NCBI RefSeq assembly: GCF_051175385.1
Contig: NZ_CP195106.1
Span: 310,001-374,000, forward strand
DNA from: Tundrisphaera lichenicola
Lineage (GTDB): Bacteria; Planctomycetota; Planctomycetia; Isosphaerales; Isosphaeraceae
Direction: 5' to 3'
Length of the DNA stretch: 64,000 bases
Shown: piece after piece, positions 37,641-46,146 of the stretch
How positions within the stretch are numbered: position 1 is the first letter of the stretch
Layout: every line of letters starts with the position of its first letter
Notes under the pieces: generated by a model
Told to the model about the DNA's origin: nothing
Database searches by the model: none
Seen by the model: only the letters and a program-made list of their open reading frames with translations
Translations under genes and position numbers: made by a program

Positions 37641-38073
37641 GAATGTGAATAATTTCCACGTTCCCCCACTTATCGCGAAGGTACTCAGCGACCAATCTTC
37701 GGTGGCAATGATGCGGTTTTTCTTCACTACAAAGCAAGCAGCTATTGTCCAGTTGATCAGGAGTGATGGTTTCTTCGATTTTTCGATCAGCCATCAATTG
37801 CAGGAATTTTTGTTCGTAAACACGCCAGTCGCCTTTTTCGGTTTTGTATGTTGTAAGGATGTCCTGAGTCGGTGCCAACTCCTGCATATGGGCATATTCT
37901 ATGTGACATAATTCATGAACGAAGTATTTTAGATCAGTCTTTTTTGTGAATCCCGCGAGTTGAGAAACGTTGTTCAAGCGCACGTCGATTAGACGAGATA
38001 CTCTAGAGTTTTTGAGTTTTGTAAAAAATGTTTCCGCCGATTTTTTTGTAAATCCGATCGTGTAGAGCTTCAT
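37636..38073 (-). CDS. DUF488 family protein (second, short)
   Basis: A 145-residue DUF488 protein. It begins MKLYTIGFTKKSAETFFTKL, continues RLIDVRLNNVSQLAGF, and ends with the Cys/His motif CLLCSEEKPHHCHRRLVAEYL that marks the family (CaEx-x-xxCHR). The function of DUF488 is not established. Its start overlaps the preceding DUF488 stop by 4 bp, so the two are translationally coupled. It is probably a diverged paralogue of its neighbour. AT-rich like the rest of the island. Confidence 0.88.
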   Translation of the reverse strand: MKLYTIGFTKKSAETFFTKLKNSRVSRLIDVRLNNVSQLAGFTKKTDLKYFVHELCHIEYAHMQELAPTQDILTTYKTEKGDWRVYEQKFLQLMADRKIEETITPDQLDNSCLLCSEEKPHHCHRRLVAEYLRDKWGNVEIIHIP

Positions 38074-38687
38074 CCCGCTTCTCCTCGACCAAAATGCTGG
38101 TGACTTGAATCTTTAGTATAGGCGATTCGATCACCTTGAACCTGATAGGCATCTGCCTCAATGGCAATTCGCGGGCGAAACAAATCGGATGAATTCATTC
38201 CAAGCGAATGAATCAATCGATTCATCGCGAGGTGGTGGCTCTCTAACCGTCCATCGGCAAGAATATGCTGGACCTCGAATCCTATGTGTTCTATGTGCCT
38301 AGAAACAAGTATTGTACGATGACACTCAATCGGGTCCCGTTCGGCGCACATAAGAGCAATACTATATTTAGTGCAGCCTTTTTCGACTCGGTTAAGTCCT
38401 GATTGAAAGAGGGGCGTACTTGCAAGTTTATCGTATCTGACCTTACCATTTTCGTAGCAACTATCGTCCTCGGCCCTTGCTCCCAATTCCTTTCCCAAAA
38501 AAACATAGGTGATGCCATGCCGCTTCAACATGGTTCTTAGAGTTTCGCGATTATATTGACTATTAAATTTGCTATATGGTTTTGATCTTACGTCGCAAAT
38601 TGCTGTTACGTTGTGCTGATTCAATAGACGAACGAAATGTTCAATTGAGTGAGTTGAGTGCCCTATTGTATATATAATGCTGTTCAT
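38070..38687 (-). CDS. DUF488 family protein (first)
   Basis: A 205-residue DUF488 protein: MNSIIYTIGHSTHSIEHFVR, AICDVRSKPYSKFNSQYNRE, YVFLGKELGAR and the signature ALMCAERDPIECHRTILVSR. It has a ~45-residue C-terminal extension lacking in its neighbour. ATG 38687 gives the family start; the frame is open to 38750. It is the middle gene of a three-gene operon, 10 bp from the dual-OB-like gene and 4 bp overlapping the second DUF488 gene. Confidence 0.92.
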   Translation of the reverse strand: MNSIIYTIGHSTHSIEHFVRLLNQHNVTAICDVRSKPYSKFNSQYNRETLRTMLKRHGITYVFLGKELGARAEDDSCYENGKVRYDKLASTPLFQSGLNRVEKGCTKYSIALMCAERDPIECHRTILVSRHIEHIGFEVQHILADGRLESHHLAMNRLIHSLGMNSSDLFRPRIAIEADAYQVQGDRIAYTKDSSHQHFGRGEAG

Positions 38688-38697
38688 TGCGTCCACG

Positions 38698-39393
38698 CTA
38701 CAAGGGCTTCGCTGTAATGATGGCCGCCACAAGCTTGTAACAGTTTCCATCTCCTCTAGTGTGCGGCTCGCTCAAACTTACTGATATATAAGCGTCAGTC
38801 AATGGGTAATCACCGTTTGGTCTAGCTCTGAACAACTGGACCGTTTCCTCGTCGGTCAGATAAAAATTGTAGAATTCTTTCCGGTAAGTGAAGACTGCCC
38901 GAACTTTTCGGCTCGCTGGTTTGAAAAGAGAGGTTTCTACGATCACCCGAATTACTAAGCTCTCCGGTTCGATTAGATACAGTGAACATTTCAGTTCCTT
39001 GGCAATACCTCGATGCACCCGGTCATTGTGCCCATGCCACGTTGAATCTCCATTTGTCCAAAGTGAATCTGGATGATCGAGTGCCGATCCCAAATCATGC
39101 CATGTCGCTTCGCCTTTTCTCTCCCAAATCTTTCCCCCATCGATGACGAAGTTTTCGGTTTGGTGATCTAGCGGGGATGCGCTAATCACAGGGACTTTGA
39201 CGATATCAAGGAGTTTGACTCGGGCACCGTCATCACAAGTTCGTTCCGAATCGGAAATCTCGTGGCCATTTCTCGCACTAATGGGTCGCATCCAATTTGA
39301 TATGGTGTTTTGAACAATCTCTTTTCCAGCTATGCATTTTCCATCATGCTTTTCCGAATTAGCCAGACAAACAATTGTCTTGAACGTACTCAT
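38698..39393 (-). CDS. Dual OB-fold-like domain protein
   Basis: A 231-residue protein. It begins MSTFKTIVCLANSEKHDGKC, followed by IAGKEI and NWMRPIS, and later has ALDHPDSLWTNGDS and VTDEETV-like strands (FYLTDEETVQLFRARPNGDY). From memory this pattern corresponds to the 'dual OB-containing domain' proteins; I could not confirm it. Two OB folds would suggest nucleic acid or nucleotide binding. It is the first gene of an operon with two DUF488 genes (10-bp gap) and lies 24 bp from the recombinase stop upstream. Confidence 0.75.
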   Translation of the reverse strand: MSTFKTIVCLANSEKHDGKCIAGKEIVQNTISNWMRPISARNGHEISDSERTCDDGARVKLLDIVKVPVISASPLDHQTENFVIDGGKIWERKGEATWHDLGSALDHPDSLWTNGDSTWHGHNDRVHRGIAKELKCSLYLIEPESLVIRVIVETSLFKPASRKVRAVFTYRKEFYNFYLTDEETVQLFRARPNGDYPLTDAYISVSLSEPHTRGDGNCYKLVAAIITAKPL

Positions 39394-39417
39394 GACTCGT
39401 TTTTCCCCGCAATTATC

Positions 39418-40443
39418 TTAGATAGAGATCCGCTCAACAATGTTTCGCGTCACCTTCTTTTGCCGACGATCGTATAGCCCGGTGGTTCGCGGTTCCGCAT
39501 GCCCGGCAAGGTATTGAACATCCTCCAGCGGCACCCCTTGCGTCAAGAGATCAGTGATGGCCGACACCCGAAAGCTGTGCGGTGATAGTCGTTCCGGCAA
39601 TCCGGCATCTTTCAACCGCCGTTTCACCAGCTCGCAAATCCGCTTACTGGTCAGTGGATTGCCGGTGAGCGTTTTCGCCGTGCCGTTGGTTCCTGCCCGG
39701 AACAGCGGCGAATCCTTCGCCTGACCGGCGAGGCCTGCCGCCTCGATATAAGAGAGGATTATCTCTTCCAGATCGTGCCGCACCGGTATTTCCCGGCTTT
39801 TACCCCCCTTCTCCTGAAACCGCAGCACATATTGGCTGCCTTCACGCTGAAAATCCCCCAGCCGCAGCTTGGCCACTGCCCCCGCTCGGCAGGCGGTGAA
39901 GCGGAGCGTAGCCAGAATGGCGAGGTCACGCAGGCCGATGACCAGCGGCCTATCGACTCTCTGCCCGTGTCCTTCACTCACCGTTTCGTAGAGTCGAATG
40001 GACGCCAGCAGCGTGCGTGCCTGTTCGATGGACATCTCCGGCGTTTTCCCCTCCATCACCTGCTCTTTGACGCCCTTCACCGACGCCGCCGGGTTTAGGA
40101 TGACGACGTGCCGGTTGACCAGCCGGTCGAAGAAGCCGCGTAACGCGGACAGGTGCAGGTTTCGCTTTGCGGCGGAGCCGCCCAGCCCAACAAGGTACTG
40201 ACCGACCATGCCCGGCGAGATCGTCGGGAGTTCCAGCCCCTGCCCTTCGCACCAGCTCAGGAAAGCTTTCACCGCCCGCAGGTAGGCTTTTTGGGTATGG
40301 GGGTTGTGATGTTCGGCAAAGAAGAATTCATCCCACGCGAAACGACCCGCTGGCCCTGCCCGCTCGACCAGCACCGGCAACGCGGTTTCAATTTTGGAAG
40401 CGATGGCGGTTTGGGCATTCGCTGGGATGATTTCGGTGGACAT
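39418..40443 (-). CDS. Tyrosine recombinase/integrase
   Basis: A 341-residue integrase. The SAM-like core-binding domain holds NPHTQKAYLRAVKAFLSWCE. Catalytic residues are visible: Arg in RFTACRAGAVAKLRLGDF, Lys in FQEKGGKSREIPV, His-x-x-Arg in LSPHSFRVSAITDLL, His in AGHAEPRTTGL and Tyr in GLYDRRQKK. The frame is intact. GC content is higher than in the adjacent operon, so it may have a different origin. A 15-bp perfect palindrome lies 46 bp upstream. It probably mobilised or mobilises the island. Confidence 0.95.
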   Translation of the reverse strand: MSTEIIPANAQTAIASKIETALPVLVERAGPAGRFAWDEFFFAEHHNPHTQKAYLRAVKAFLSWCEGQGLELPTISPGMVGQYLVGLGGSAAKRNLHLSALRGFFDRLVNRHVVILNPAASVKGVKEQVMEGKTPEMSIEQARTLLASIRLYETVSEGHGQRVDRPLVIGLRDLAILATLRFTACRAGAVAKLRLGDFQREGSQYVLRFQEKGGKSREIPVRHDLEEIILSYIEAAGLAGQAKDSPLFRAGTNGTAKTLTGNPLTSKRICELVKRRLKDAGLPERLSPHSFRVSAITDLLTQGVPLEDVQYLAGHAEPRTTGLYDRRQKKVTRNIVERISI

Positions 40444-40489
40444 GAGAACCCTTCCTGTCAGTTTGGACACCCGCAGGAGTCTATCACGT

Positions 40490-40525
40490 CCTAGGGGGAA
40501 ATAAAGGGGATTATTTCCCCCTAGG
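40490..40525. repeat. Perfect 15-bp palindrome upstream of the integrase
   Basis: CCTAGGGGGAAATAA, a 6-nt loop AGGGGA, then the exact inverse. It could be an operator for the recombinase gene, a terminator, or part of an attachment site. Confidence 0.75.
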
Positions 40526-40796
40526 GATGGGGTAAGCTCCCAGTTTTTCTGGGGTGCGATCCGTTAGTTGGCTGCCGATGGCTCCGGCAGCAAGCTCCTG
40601 GGTCAAAAGCAGAAGTAAGCTTCCACTCTGGCCGGGCGGAGCTTGCTCCGGCGACGATACTCGGAAATCATGAGCCTCCCCCGGTCGGGACTTCTCCAAA
40701 GGTTCTCGGATTCCCCCGATGCTTTTCGCAAGGCTCGGGTATTCCAGGAGGATTCTCAGGGGCTGGCGGCCGGATTGGCCTGCCTCCCCATCCTCG

Positions 40797-41828
40797 ATGA
40801 ACAGGACTGCTCTCGTGCTTGATCTGTCGCGATTCTTGGCCTTCCGGGCCTTTTTCCTCCTCGGGCTGGTGCCCTCCCTGGTCCTGGGGGGCGACCCCGT
40901 CGTCATTGCCCACCGGGGGGCCAGCGGGTATCTGCCCGAGCATACCCTGGAGGCGGTGGCCTTCGCCCATGCCCAGGGGGCGGATTACATCGAGCAGGAT
41001 GTGGTGCTGAGCAAGGACGGGGTCCCGGTCGTGCTCCACGATACCCAGGTCGATACCGTGACCGACGTCGCCCGGAAGTTCCCCGAGCGTCGGCGGGCGG
41101 ATGGTCGGTACTATGCGATCGACTTCACCCTGGCCGAGCTGAAGACGCTCGACGTCCGCGAGCGCGTCAATCCGAAGACCGGGGAACCCGCCTTCCCCAA
41201 GCGTTTCCCCTCCCGCGCGGTCCCCTTCCGGATCCCGACGCTGGACGAGGAACTGGAGCTGATCGCTGGCCTGAACGCCAGCACCGGGCGGACGGCCGGA
41301 GTCTATGCCGAGATCAAGTCTCCCGCCTGGCACAAGGAGCAGGGGCAGGACCTCAGCCCGATCGTCCTGGCGACGCTCGCCCGCCACGGCTACTCGTCGA
41401 AGGAGGACCCGTGCTATGTGCAGTGCTTCGACTTCGACGAGGTCAAGCGGGTCCGGGAGGAACTCGGCTATCGAGGGCGGCTGGTGCAACTGATCGGGGG
41501 GCGTCGCGGCCCGGATGGCTCGGACCCCACCTCGGCCGAGGGGCTGGCCTCGCTGGCGAAGTATGTCGACGGGATCGGCCCGGCGATCCCGCTGGTCGTC
41601 CGGACCTCGGACGATGGCAAGCTCGCCCCGACCGACCTCGTGCGTCTGGCCCACGAGGCGAACCTGGTGGTCCACCCCTACACCATCCGGGTCGATGCCC
41701 TGCCGAATGGCCTCACTAGTGAAACGCTCTTCGAAGTCCTGTTCGATGACGCTAAGATCGACGGGGTGTTCGCCGACCATCCCGACAAGGTGGTGGACTT
41801 CCTCCGGGCTCGCGGAAAGACGCGTTGA
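40797..41828 (+). CDS. glpQ: Glycerophosphodiester phosphodiesterase, periplasmic type
   Basis: A 343-residue exported enzyme that hydrolyses glycerophosphodiesters to glycerol-3-phosphate and an alcohol. The signal peptide spans residues ~1-31 (ends LVLGGD). The catalytic signature is VVIAHRGASGYLPEHTLEA, then GADYIEQDVVLSKDGVPVVL and HD; also GVYAEIKSP. The length and the ~110-residue insertion resemble E. coli GlpQ rather than short cytoplasmic UgpQ. ATG 40797 is fixed by the signal peptide. Confidence 0.93.
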   Translation: MNRTALVLDLSRFLAFRAFFLLGLVPSLVLGGDPVVIAHRGASGYLPEHTLEAVAFAHAQGADYIEQDVVLSKDGVPVVLHDTQVDTVTDVARKFPERRRADGRYYAIDFTLAELKTLDVRERVNPKTGEPAFPKRFPSRAVPFRIPTLDEELELIAGLNASTGRTAGVYAEIKSPAWHKEQGQDLSPIVLATLARHGYSSKEDPCYVQCFDFDEVKRVREELGYRGRLVQLIGGRRGPDGSDPTSAEGLASLAKYVDGIGPAIPLVVRTSDDGKLAPTDLVRLAHEANLVVHPYTIRVDALPNGLTSETLFEVLFDDAKIDGVFADHPDKVVDFLRARGKTR

Positions 41829-41943
41829 CCGGGGGGCGGCGGCTCGGGGAAGGCTGGGCGGATTCGGAGGCGAGCGGTTACACTGGAAACGGAAACCGCC
41901 CGCGATGATGGTCGGAATCGCCCCGATTTTCCCGAGGTTGACG

Positions 41944-44208
41944 ATGACGGATCGATCAACGCCGAGGCGGCCTGGCCGCGTCGGATGGCTCTTGCTCGCC
42001 CTGGTCTCGGTCCTCGCGGCGGCCGTGTTCGCCGCGACCCGGGGCCGGACTCGCGTGGAACCCCCGCCGGTGGCCCGCGCCGAGCTGGCTTATGAGCGTC
42101 GAAAGCCGTTCGACTCCAGCGGGTTCTTCCTGCTGATCGACAACGTCAAGCCCTGGCCCGACGATGCCTCGCTGGCCGAGGTCGCCGACGCCTGGCGCGA
42201 CCTGGCCCAGCGCCTGGCCCGGGAGATGGACGAGAAGCTGGCCCGGGAGCCGGAGGGATCGCCCAATCGGGTCCCCTTGCTGATGAGGAAGGCGATCTAC
42301 CTGAATGCCGACGGCCAGCCCGCCCTCGCCGGCAAGGTCCTGGCGGAGGCGCGCGACTATCTCGAAGCCCACGACGAGGAGGCCGTCCAGCATCTCTACT
42401 CGATCATCTACTATCAAGGGGTCACGGCCCTCCGCACGGGCGAGACCGAGAATTGCATCGACTGTCGGGGAGAGAGTTCGTGCATCCTGCCGATCTCGGA
42501 GGCGGCGCGACACCTCAAGCCGGACGGATCGCGCCGGGCGATTGGGTTCTTCACCGAGTACCTCCGCCGATTTCCCGATGACCCGGAGGTCCGCTGGCTG
42601 CTCAACCTGGCCCACATGACCCTGGGCGAATATCCGGGTAAGGTCGAGTCGGGTAATCTCATGAAGATGGACCGGTTCCTGACGTCGGAGTTCGACATCG
42701 GCCGGTTCCGGGATATCGGCCACCTGGCCGGGGTCAATCGACTCAATCAGGCCGGCGGCGCGATCATGGACGACTTCGACGGCGACGGCCTGCTCGACCT
42801 CGTCGTGACCTCCATGGACCCGACCGAGTCGATGGCCTATTACCGGAATCGGGGCGACGGCACGTTCGAAGATCGGACCGAGGCCGCCAACCTGACCGGA
42901 CAACTCGGCGGGCTCTACTGCGTGCAGGCCGACTACAATAACGACGGCCGGATGGACCTCTTCATCACCCGAGGGGCCTGGCTCGGCCGGCCGATCCGGC
43001 CTTCGCTGCTCCGGAACGACGGCGGGACCTTCGTCGACGTCACGAAGGAAGCCGGCTTGCTGAGCCCGGCCAACTCGATCTCGGCGACCTGGGCGGATTA
43101 CGACAACGACGGCCGGCTCGACCTCTTCGTCTGCTGCCAGCGACAGCGCAATCGCCTGTATCGCGGCAAGGCCGACGGCACCTTCGAGGACGTGGCCGAC
43201 CGGGTCGGCGTGGCCGGCGATGGCCGATCCGTCGGCCAGGGGGCCGCCTGGCTCGACTTCGACAACGACGACGACCCCGACCTCTTCGTCAACAACCTGA
43301 ACGGTCGCGGCCAGTTGTTCCGCAACGACGGCCCGAGCGGCTTCGAGGAAGTCACACTCTCGATGGGCATCGACGGGCCGAAGCAGGGCTTTTCCTGCTG
43401 GGCCTGGGACTTCGACAATGATGGCTGGCTCGACATCTTCGCCACCAGTTACGAAAAACGATTTGCCGACGTGATCAAGGGATTGGTGGGATCTCCGTTC
43501 GACCGGAATTCGAACCGACTCTTCCGCAACCAGGGCGGCCGGGGGTTCGTGGACGTGACCCATGAGGCGGGCCTCGACGCGATCTTCACCGCGATGGGGA
43601 GCAACTTCGCCGACTTCGACAACGACGGCTTCCTCGACATGTACCTCGCGACCGGAGAGCCGGAGCTGACCTCGCTGGTCCCCAACCGGATGTTCCGCAA
43701 CGTCGACGGCCGACGCTTCGCCGAGATCACCACTTCTTCCGGCACCGGTCTGCTCCAGAAGGGGCACGGCGTGGCCTGCGGCGATTGGGACCGGGACGGC
43801 GACGTCGACCTCTTCGCCGAGACCGGAGGCGCGGTGGATGGCGACAAGTTCCACAACATGCTCTTCGATAACCCCGGCCAGGGCCACCACTGGCTGGGCC
43901 TCAAGCTCGTCGGCAAGAAGACCAACCGGGCGGCCATCGGGGCCAGGATCAAGGTCGAGACGGCCGGCGAGTCCCCTGCGACGATCCATCGCCACGTCAC
44001 CTCGGGCAGCAGCTTCGGAGCGAACCCGCTCCGACAGCAGATCGGCCTGGGCGGCGCCAATCGTGTGGCCTCGCTGGAGATCCGCTGGCCGACCAGCGGG
44101 ACGACCCAGGTCTTCCGAGACGTCGCCGTCGATCAGGCCATCGAGATCACCGAGTTCGAGGAAGATTACAAGAAGATCGATGAGTCGCCTCTCCCGAAGC
44201 CGCAATGA
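41944..44208 (+). CDS. FG-GAP/VCBS repeat protein with ASPIC/UnbV domain
   Basis: A 754-residue membrane-anchored protein. A transmembrane helix is at residues ~13-32 (WLLLALVSVLAAAVFAA). Residues ~50-230 form a helical region with a possible TPR. Then about seven FG-GAP repeats form a beta-propeller with Ca-loop motifs such as DDFDGDGLLDLVV, DYNNDGRMDLF, DYDNDGRLDLF and DFDNDGFLDMY. The C-terminus is an ASPIC/UnbV domain (LRQQIGLGGANRVASLEIRW). The family (CRTAC1-like) is widespread in planctomycetes; the role is unknown. Confidence 0.92.
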   Translation: MTDRSTPRRPGRVGWLLLALVSVLAAAVFAATRGRTRVEPPPVARAELAYERRKPFDSSGFFLLIDNVKPWPDDASLAEVADAWRDLAQRLAREMDEKLAREPEGSPNRVPLLMRKAIYLNADGQPALAGKVLAEARDYLEAHDEEAVQHLYSIIYYQGVTALRTGETENCIDCRGESSCILPISEAARHLKPDGSRRAIGFFTEYLRRFPDDPEVRWLLNLAHMTLGEYPGKVESGNLMKMDRFLTSEFDIGRFRDIGHLAGVNRLNQAGGAIMDDFDGDGLLDLVVTSMDPTESMAYYRNRGDGTFEDRTEAANLTGQLGGLYCVQADYNNDGRMDLFITRGAWLGRPIRPSLLRNDGGTFVDVTKEAGLLSPANSISATWADYDNDGRLDLFVCCQRQRNRLYRGKADGTFEDVADRVGVAGDGRSVGQGAAWLDFDNDDDPDLFVNNLNGRGQLFRNDGPSGFEEVTLSMGIDGPKQGFSCWAWDFDNDGWLDIFATSYEKRFADVIKGLVGSPFDRNSNRLFRNQGGRGFVDVTHEAGLDAIFTAMGSNFADFDNDGFLDMYLATGEPELTSLVPNRMFRNVDGRRFAEITTSSGTGLLQKGHGVACGDWDRDGDVDLFAETGGAVDGDKFHNMLFDNPGQGHHWLGLKLVGKKTNRAAIGARIKVETAGESPATIHRHVTSGSSFGANPLRQQIGLGGANRVASLEIRWPTSGTTQVFRDVAVDQAIEITEFEEDYKKIDESPLPKPQ

Positions 44209-44341
44209 GCGGCGCTCCGCCCCGATCGTCGATGTGCTCCGATTCGAGAATTCCACGCGCGTGACTCCGGGAGGGGGGTCCGGTATGCTCGCCGGAACCG
44301 AGATCGAACAATCCGATCACCTTCCCGGAGAGGCACCCCGC

Positions 44342-45376
44342 GTGATCACGATCACAACCTTCCCGCGCCGATTATCGACCTGCTGCCTCATCGCCTCGAT
44401 CGCCGGCTCGATCCTGCTGGGACCGATCTCGAGATCGGAGGCCCAGGCGGTGAAGGATCAGCCGAAGGCCAAGGTCCAAGCCAAGGCCGCTCGCCGGTAT
44501 GCCGTCCCGCCCACTTACTCCAACGTCGCGTATGGCGACCACGAACGGCAGGTCCTCGACTTCTTCCAGGCCGACACCAAGGAGCCCGCCCCGCTGGTCG
44601 TCCACATCCACGGCGGCGGCTGGGTCAACGGCGACAAGGTCGGCGTGGCCAATCTCAAGCAGTATCTCGACAACGGTGTCTCGGTCGCCTCGATCAACTA
44701 TCGGTTCACCACCCAGGCTCAAGAGGCCGGGATCAAGCCGCCGGTGAAGTGGCCCCTGGAAGACGCCGCGAGGGCGGTGCAGTTCCTCCGGTCCAAGGCC
44801 GGAGAGTGGAACATCGACAAGACCCGAATTGGCGCGACCGGGGGCTCGGCCGGGGCCTGCTCGTCGCTCTGGCTCGCCTTCCACGACGACATGGCCCAGC
44901 CCGAGAGGACCGACCCGGTCGCTCGCGAGTCGACCCGCCTGAGCGCCGCGGCGGTCTCGGGAGCCCAGACCTCGCTCGACCCGGCCCAGCTCCGAGAGTG
45001 GATCCCCAACATGCGGTACGGCGGCCACGCTTTCGGCTTCACCGGTAACGGTGCGGGCGGCCGAGACACCCAGTTCCAGCAATTTTTCGACCATCGGGCC
45101 GATGTCCTGGACTGGATCAAGGAGTACTCCCCGATCGCGCACGTCGGGCCCGGCGATCCGCCCGTCTTCCTCGACTACCCCTCCCAGGACAAGCCCCCGG
45201 TGAAGGGGGAAGAGCAGAAGGATCCCACCCACACCGCCTTGCTCGGCCTGCTGCTGGAGGAGAAGCTCAAGGCCGAAGGGGACGAGGTTCACCTGGCCTA
45301 CCCCGGCCACAAGGATCCCGAGTTCGCCAGCAACGCCGATTTCCTGATCGCCAAGCTCAAGGCATCAAAGCCTTGA
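44342..45376 (+). CDS. Secreted alpha/beta hydrolase (carboxylesterase/BD-FAE-like)
   Basis: A 344-residue exported esterase-like protein. The signal peptide is CCLIASIAGSILLGPIS. The HGGG oxyanion motif is in VVHIHGGGWVNGDK, the nucleophile elbow is GATGGSAGACSSLWLAF, and a late His is in HLAYPGHKDPEF. This resembles the hormone-sensitive lipase-like/BD-FAE families. GTG 44342 follows GGAGAGG and gives a clean signal peptide; ATG 44285 would extend it by 19 residues. Confidence 0.87.
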   Translation: MITITTFPRRLSTCCLIASIAGSILLGPISRSEAQAVKDQPKAKVQAKAARRYAVPPTYSNVAYGDHERQVLDFFQADTKEPAPLVVHIHGGGWVNGDKVGVANLKQYLDNGVSVASINYRFTTQAQEAGIKPPVKWPLEDAARAVQFLRSKAGEWNIDKTRIGATGGSAGACSSLWLAFHDDMAQPERTDPVARESTRLSAAAVSGAQTSLDPAQLREWIPNMRYGGHAFGFTGNGAGGRDTQFQQFFDHRADVLDWIKEYSPIAHVGPGDPPVFLDYPSQDKPPVKGEEQKDPTHTALLGLLLEEKLKAEGDEVHLAYPGHKDPEFASNADFLIAKLKASKP

Positions 45377-45416
45377 CTCGACGCGAGGCCCTGTGGTGGT
45401 CCGGAATCTTTCCGGA

Positions 45417-45869
45417 TCACCCCTCGGGATGAGATCGGGATTGCTGCCGGAGCGTGTCGCGGATCTCGGCCAGCAATTCCTGGTCCTTCGTCAGGGGTGG
45501 GATCTTGGTCGCCTCCTGCTCCCGGGCGGCCATCATCCAGCCCACGAATCTGACGATGAAGAGGTACAGCACGAAGGCGAGGATCAGGAAGTTGACCACG
45601 TCGCCGAGGAACTTCCCGTAAGGGATCGTCGCGCCTCGGATGGTCAGCACCCAGCCCTCATACCCGCGCTTGCCGGGCAGGACGATCCCGACCACCGGCA
45701 TCAGGAGGTTGTCCACCAGCGACTTCACGATGTTGCCGAACGCCCCCCCGATGATCACGCCGACCGCGAGGTCGATCACGTTCCCCTTGAAGGCGAACGC
45801 CTTGAACCCATCGAGGACGGAGGCGGCCTGCCTGGTCGGGGCCAGGTCTTTGAAGTCCTTCAGGTCCAT
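45417..45869 (-). CDS. mscL: Large-conductance mechanosensitive channel
   Basis: A 150-residue inner-membrane channel that opens under osmotic down-shock. TM1 contains GNVIDLAVGVIIGGAFGNIV, followed by SLVDNLLMPVVG; TM2 is FLILAFVLYLFIVRFVGWMM; a cytoplasmic helix follows (LTKDQELLAEIRDTL). ATG 45869 gives the family start MDLKDFKD. The frame is open far upstream without meaning. It converges with the esterase gene (40 bp between stops). Confidence 0.95.
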   Translation of the reverse strand: MDLKDFKDLAPTRQAASVLDGFKAFAFKGNVIDLAVGVIIGGAFGNIVKSLVDNLLMPVVGIVLPGKRGYEGWVLTIRGATIPYGKFLGDVVNFLILAFVLYLFIVRFVGWMMAAREQEATKIPPLTKDQELLAEIRDTLRQQSRSHPEG

Positions 45870-46146
45870 GAGCGCGACTCTCCTGGGGTCGGCGGCGGGC
45901 GGGTCGAATGAGATGAGTGGTGGTACAAAGATCGTTCCGGCCGGGGAGAAATATCGAAAAAATCCAATATCGGTCATCGGACCTGTCTGGGATTGTCTTT
46001 TTTCGGAAATCGGCCAAAAATGCCGACACGCGACCGGATCATCGATGATTCCAGGCGCGTCCCGGGGGTCGGGCAGGCCGAGGCATGACGCCGCGCCGCC
46101 TTCCTTCGGGGTTTGCGATCCCAGCCCGGCAAGGAGGCGAACACCG

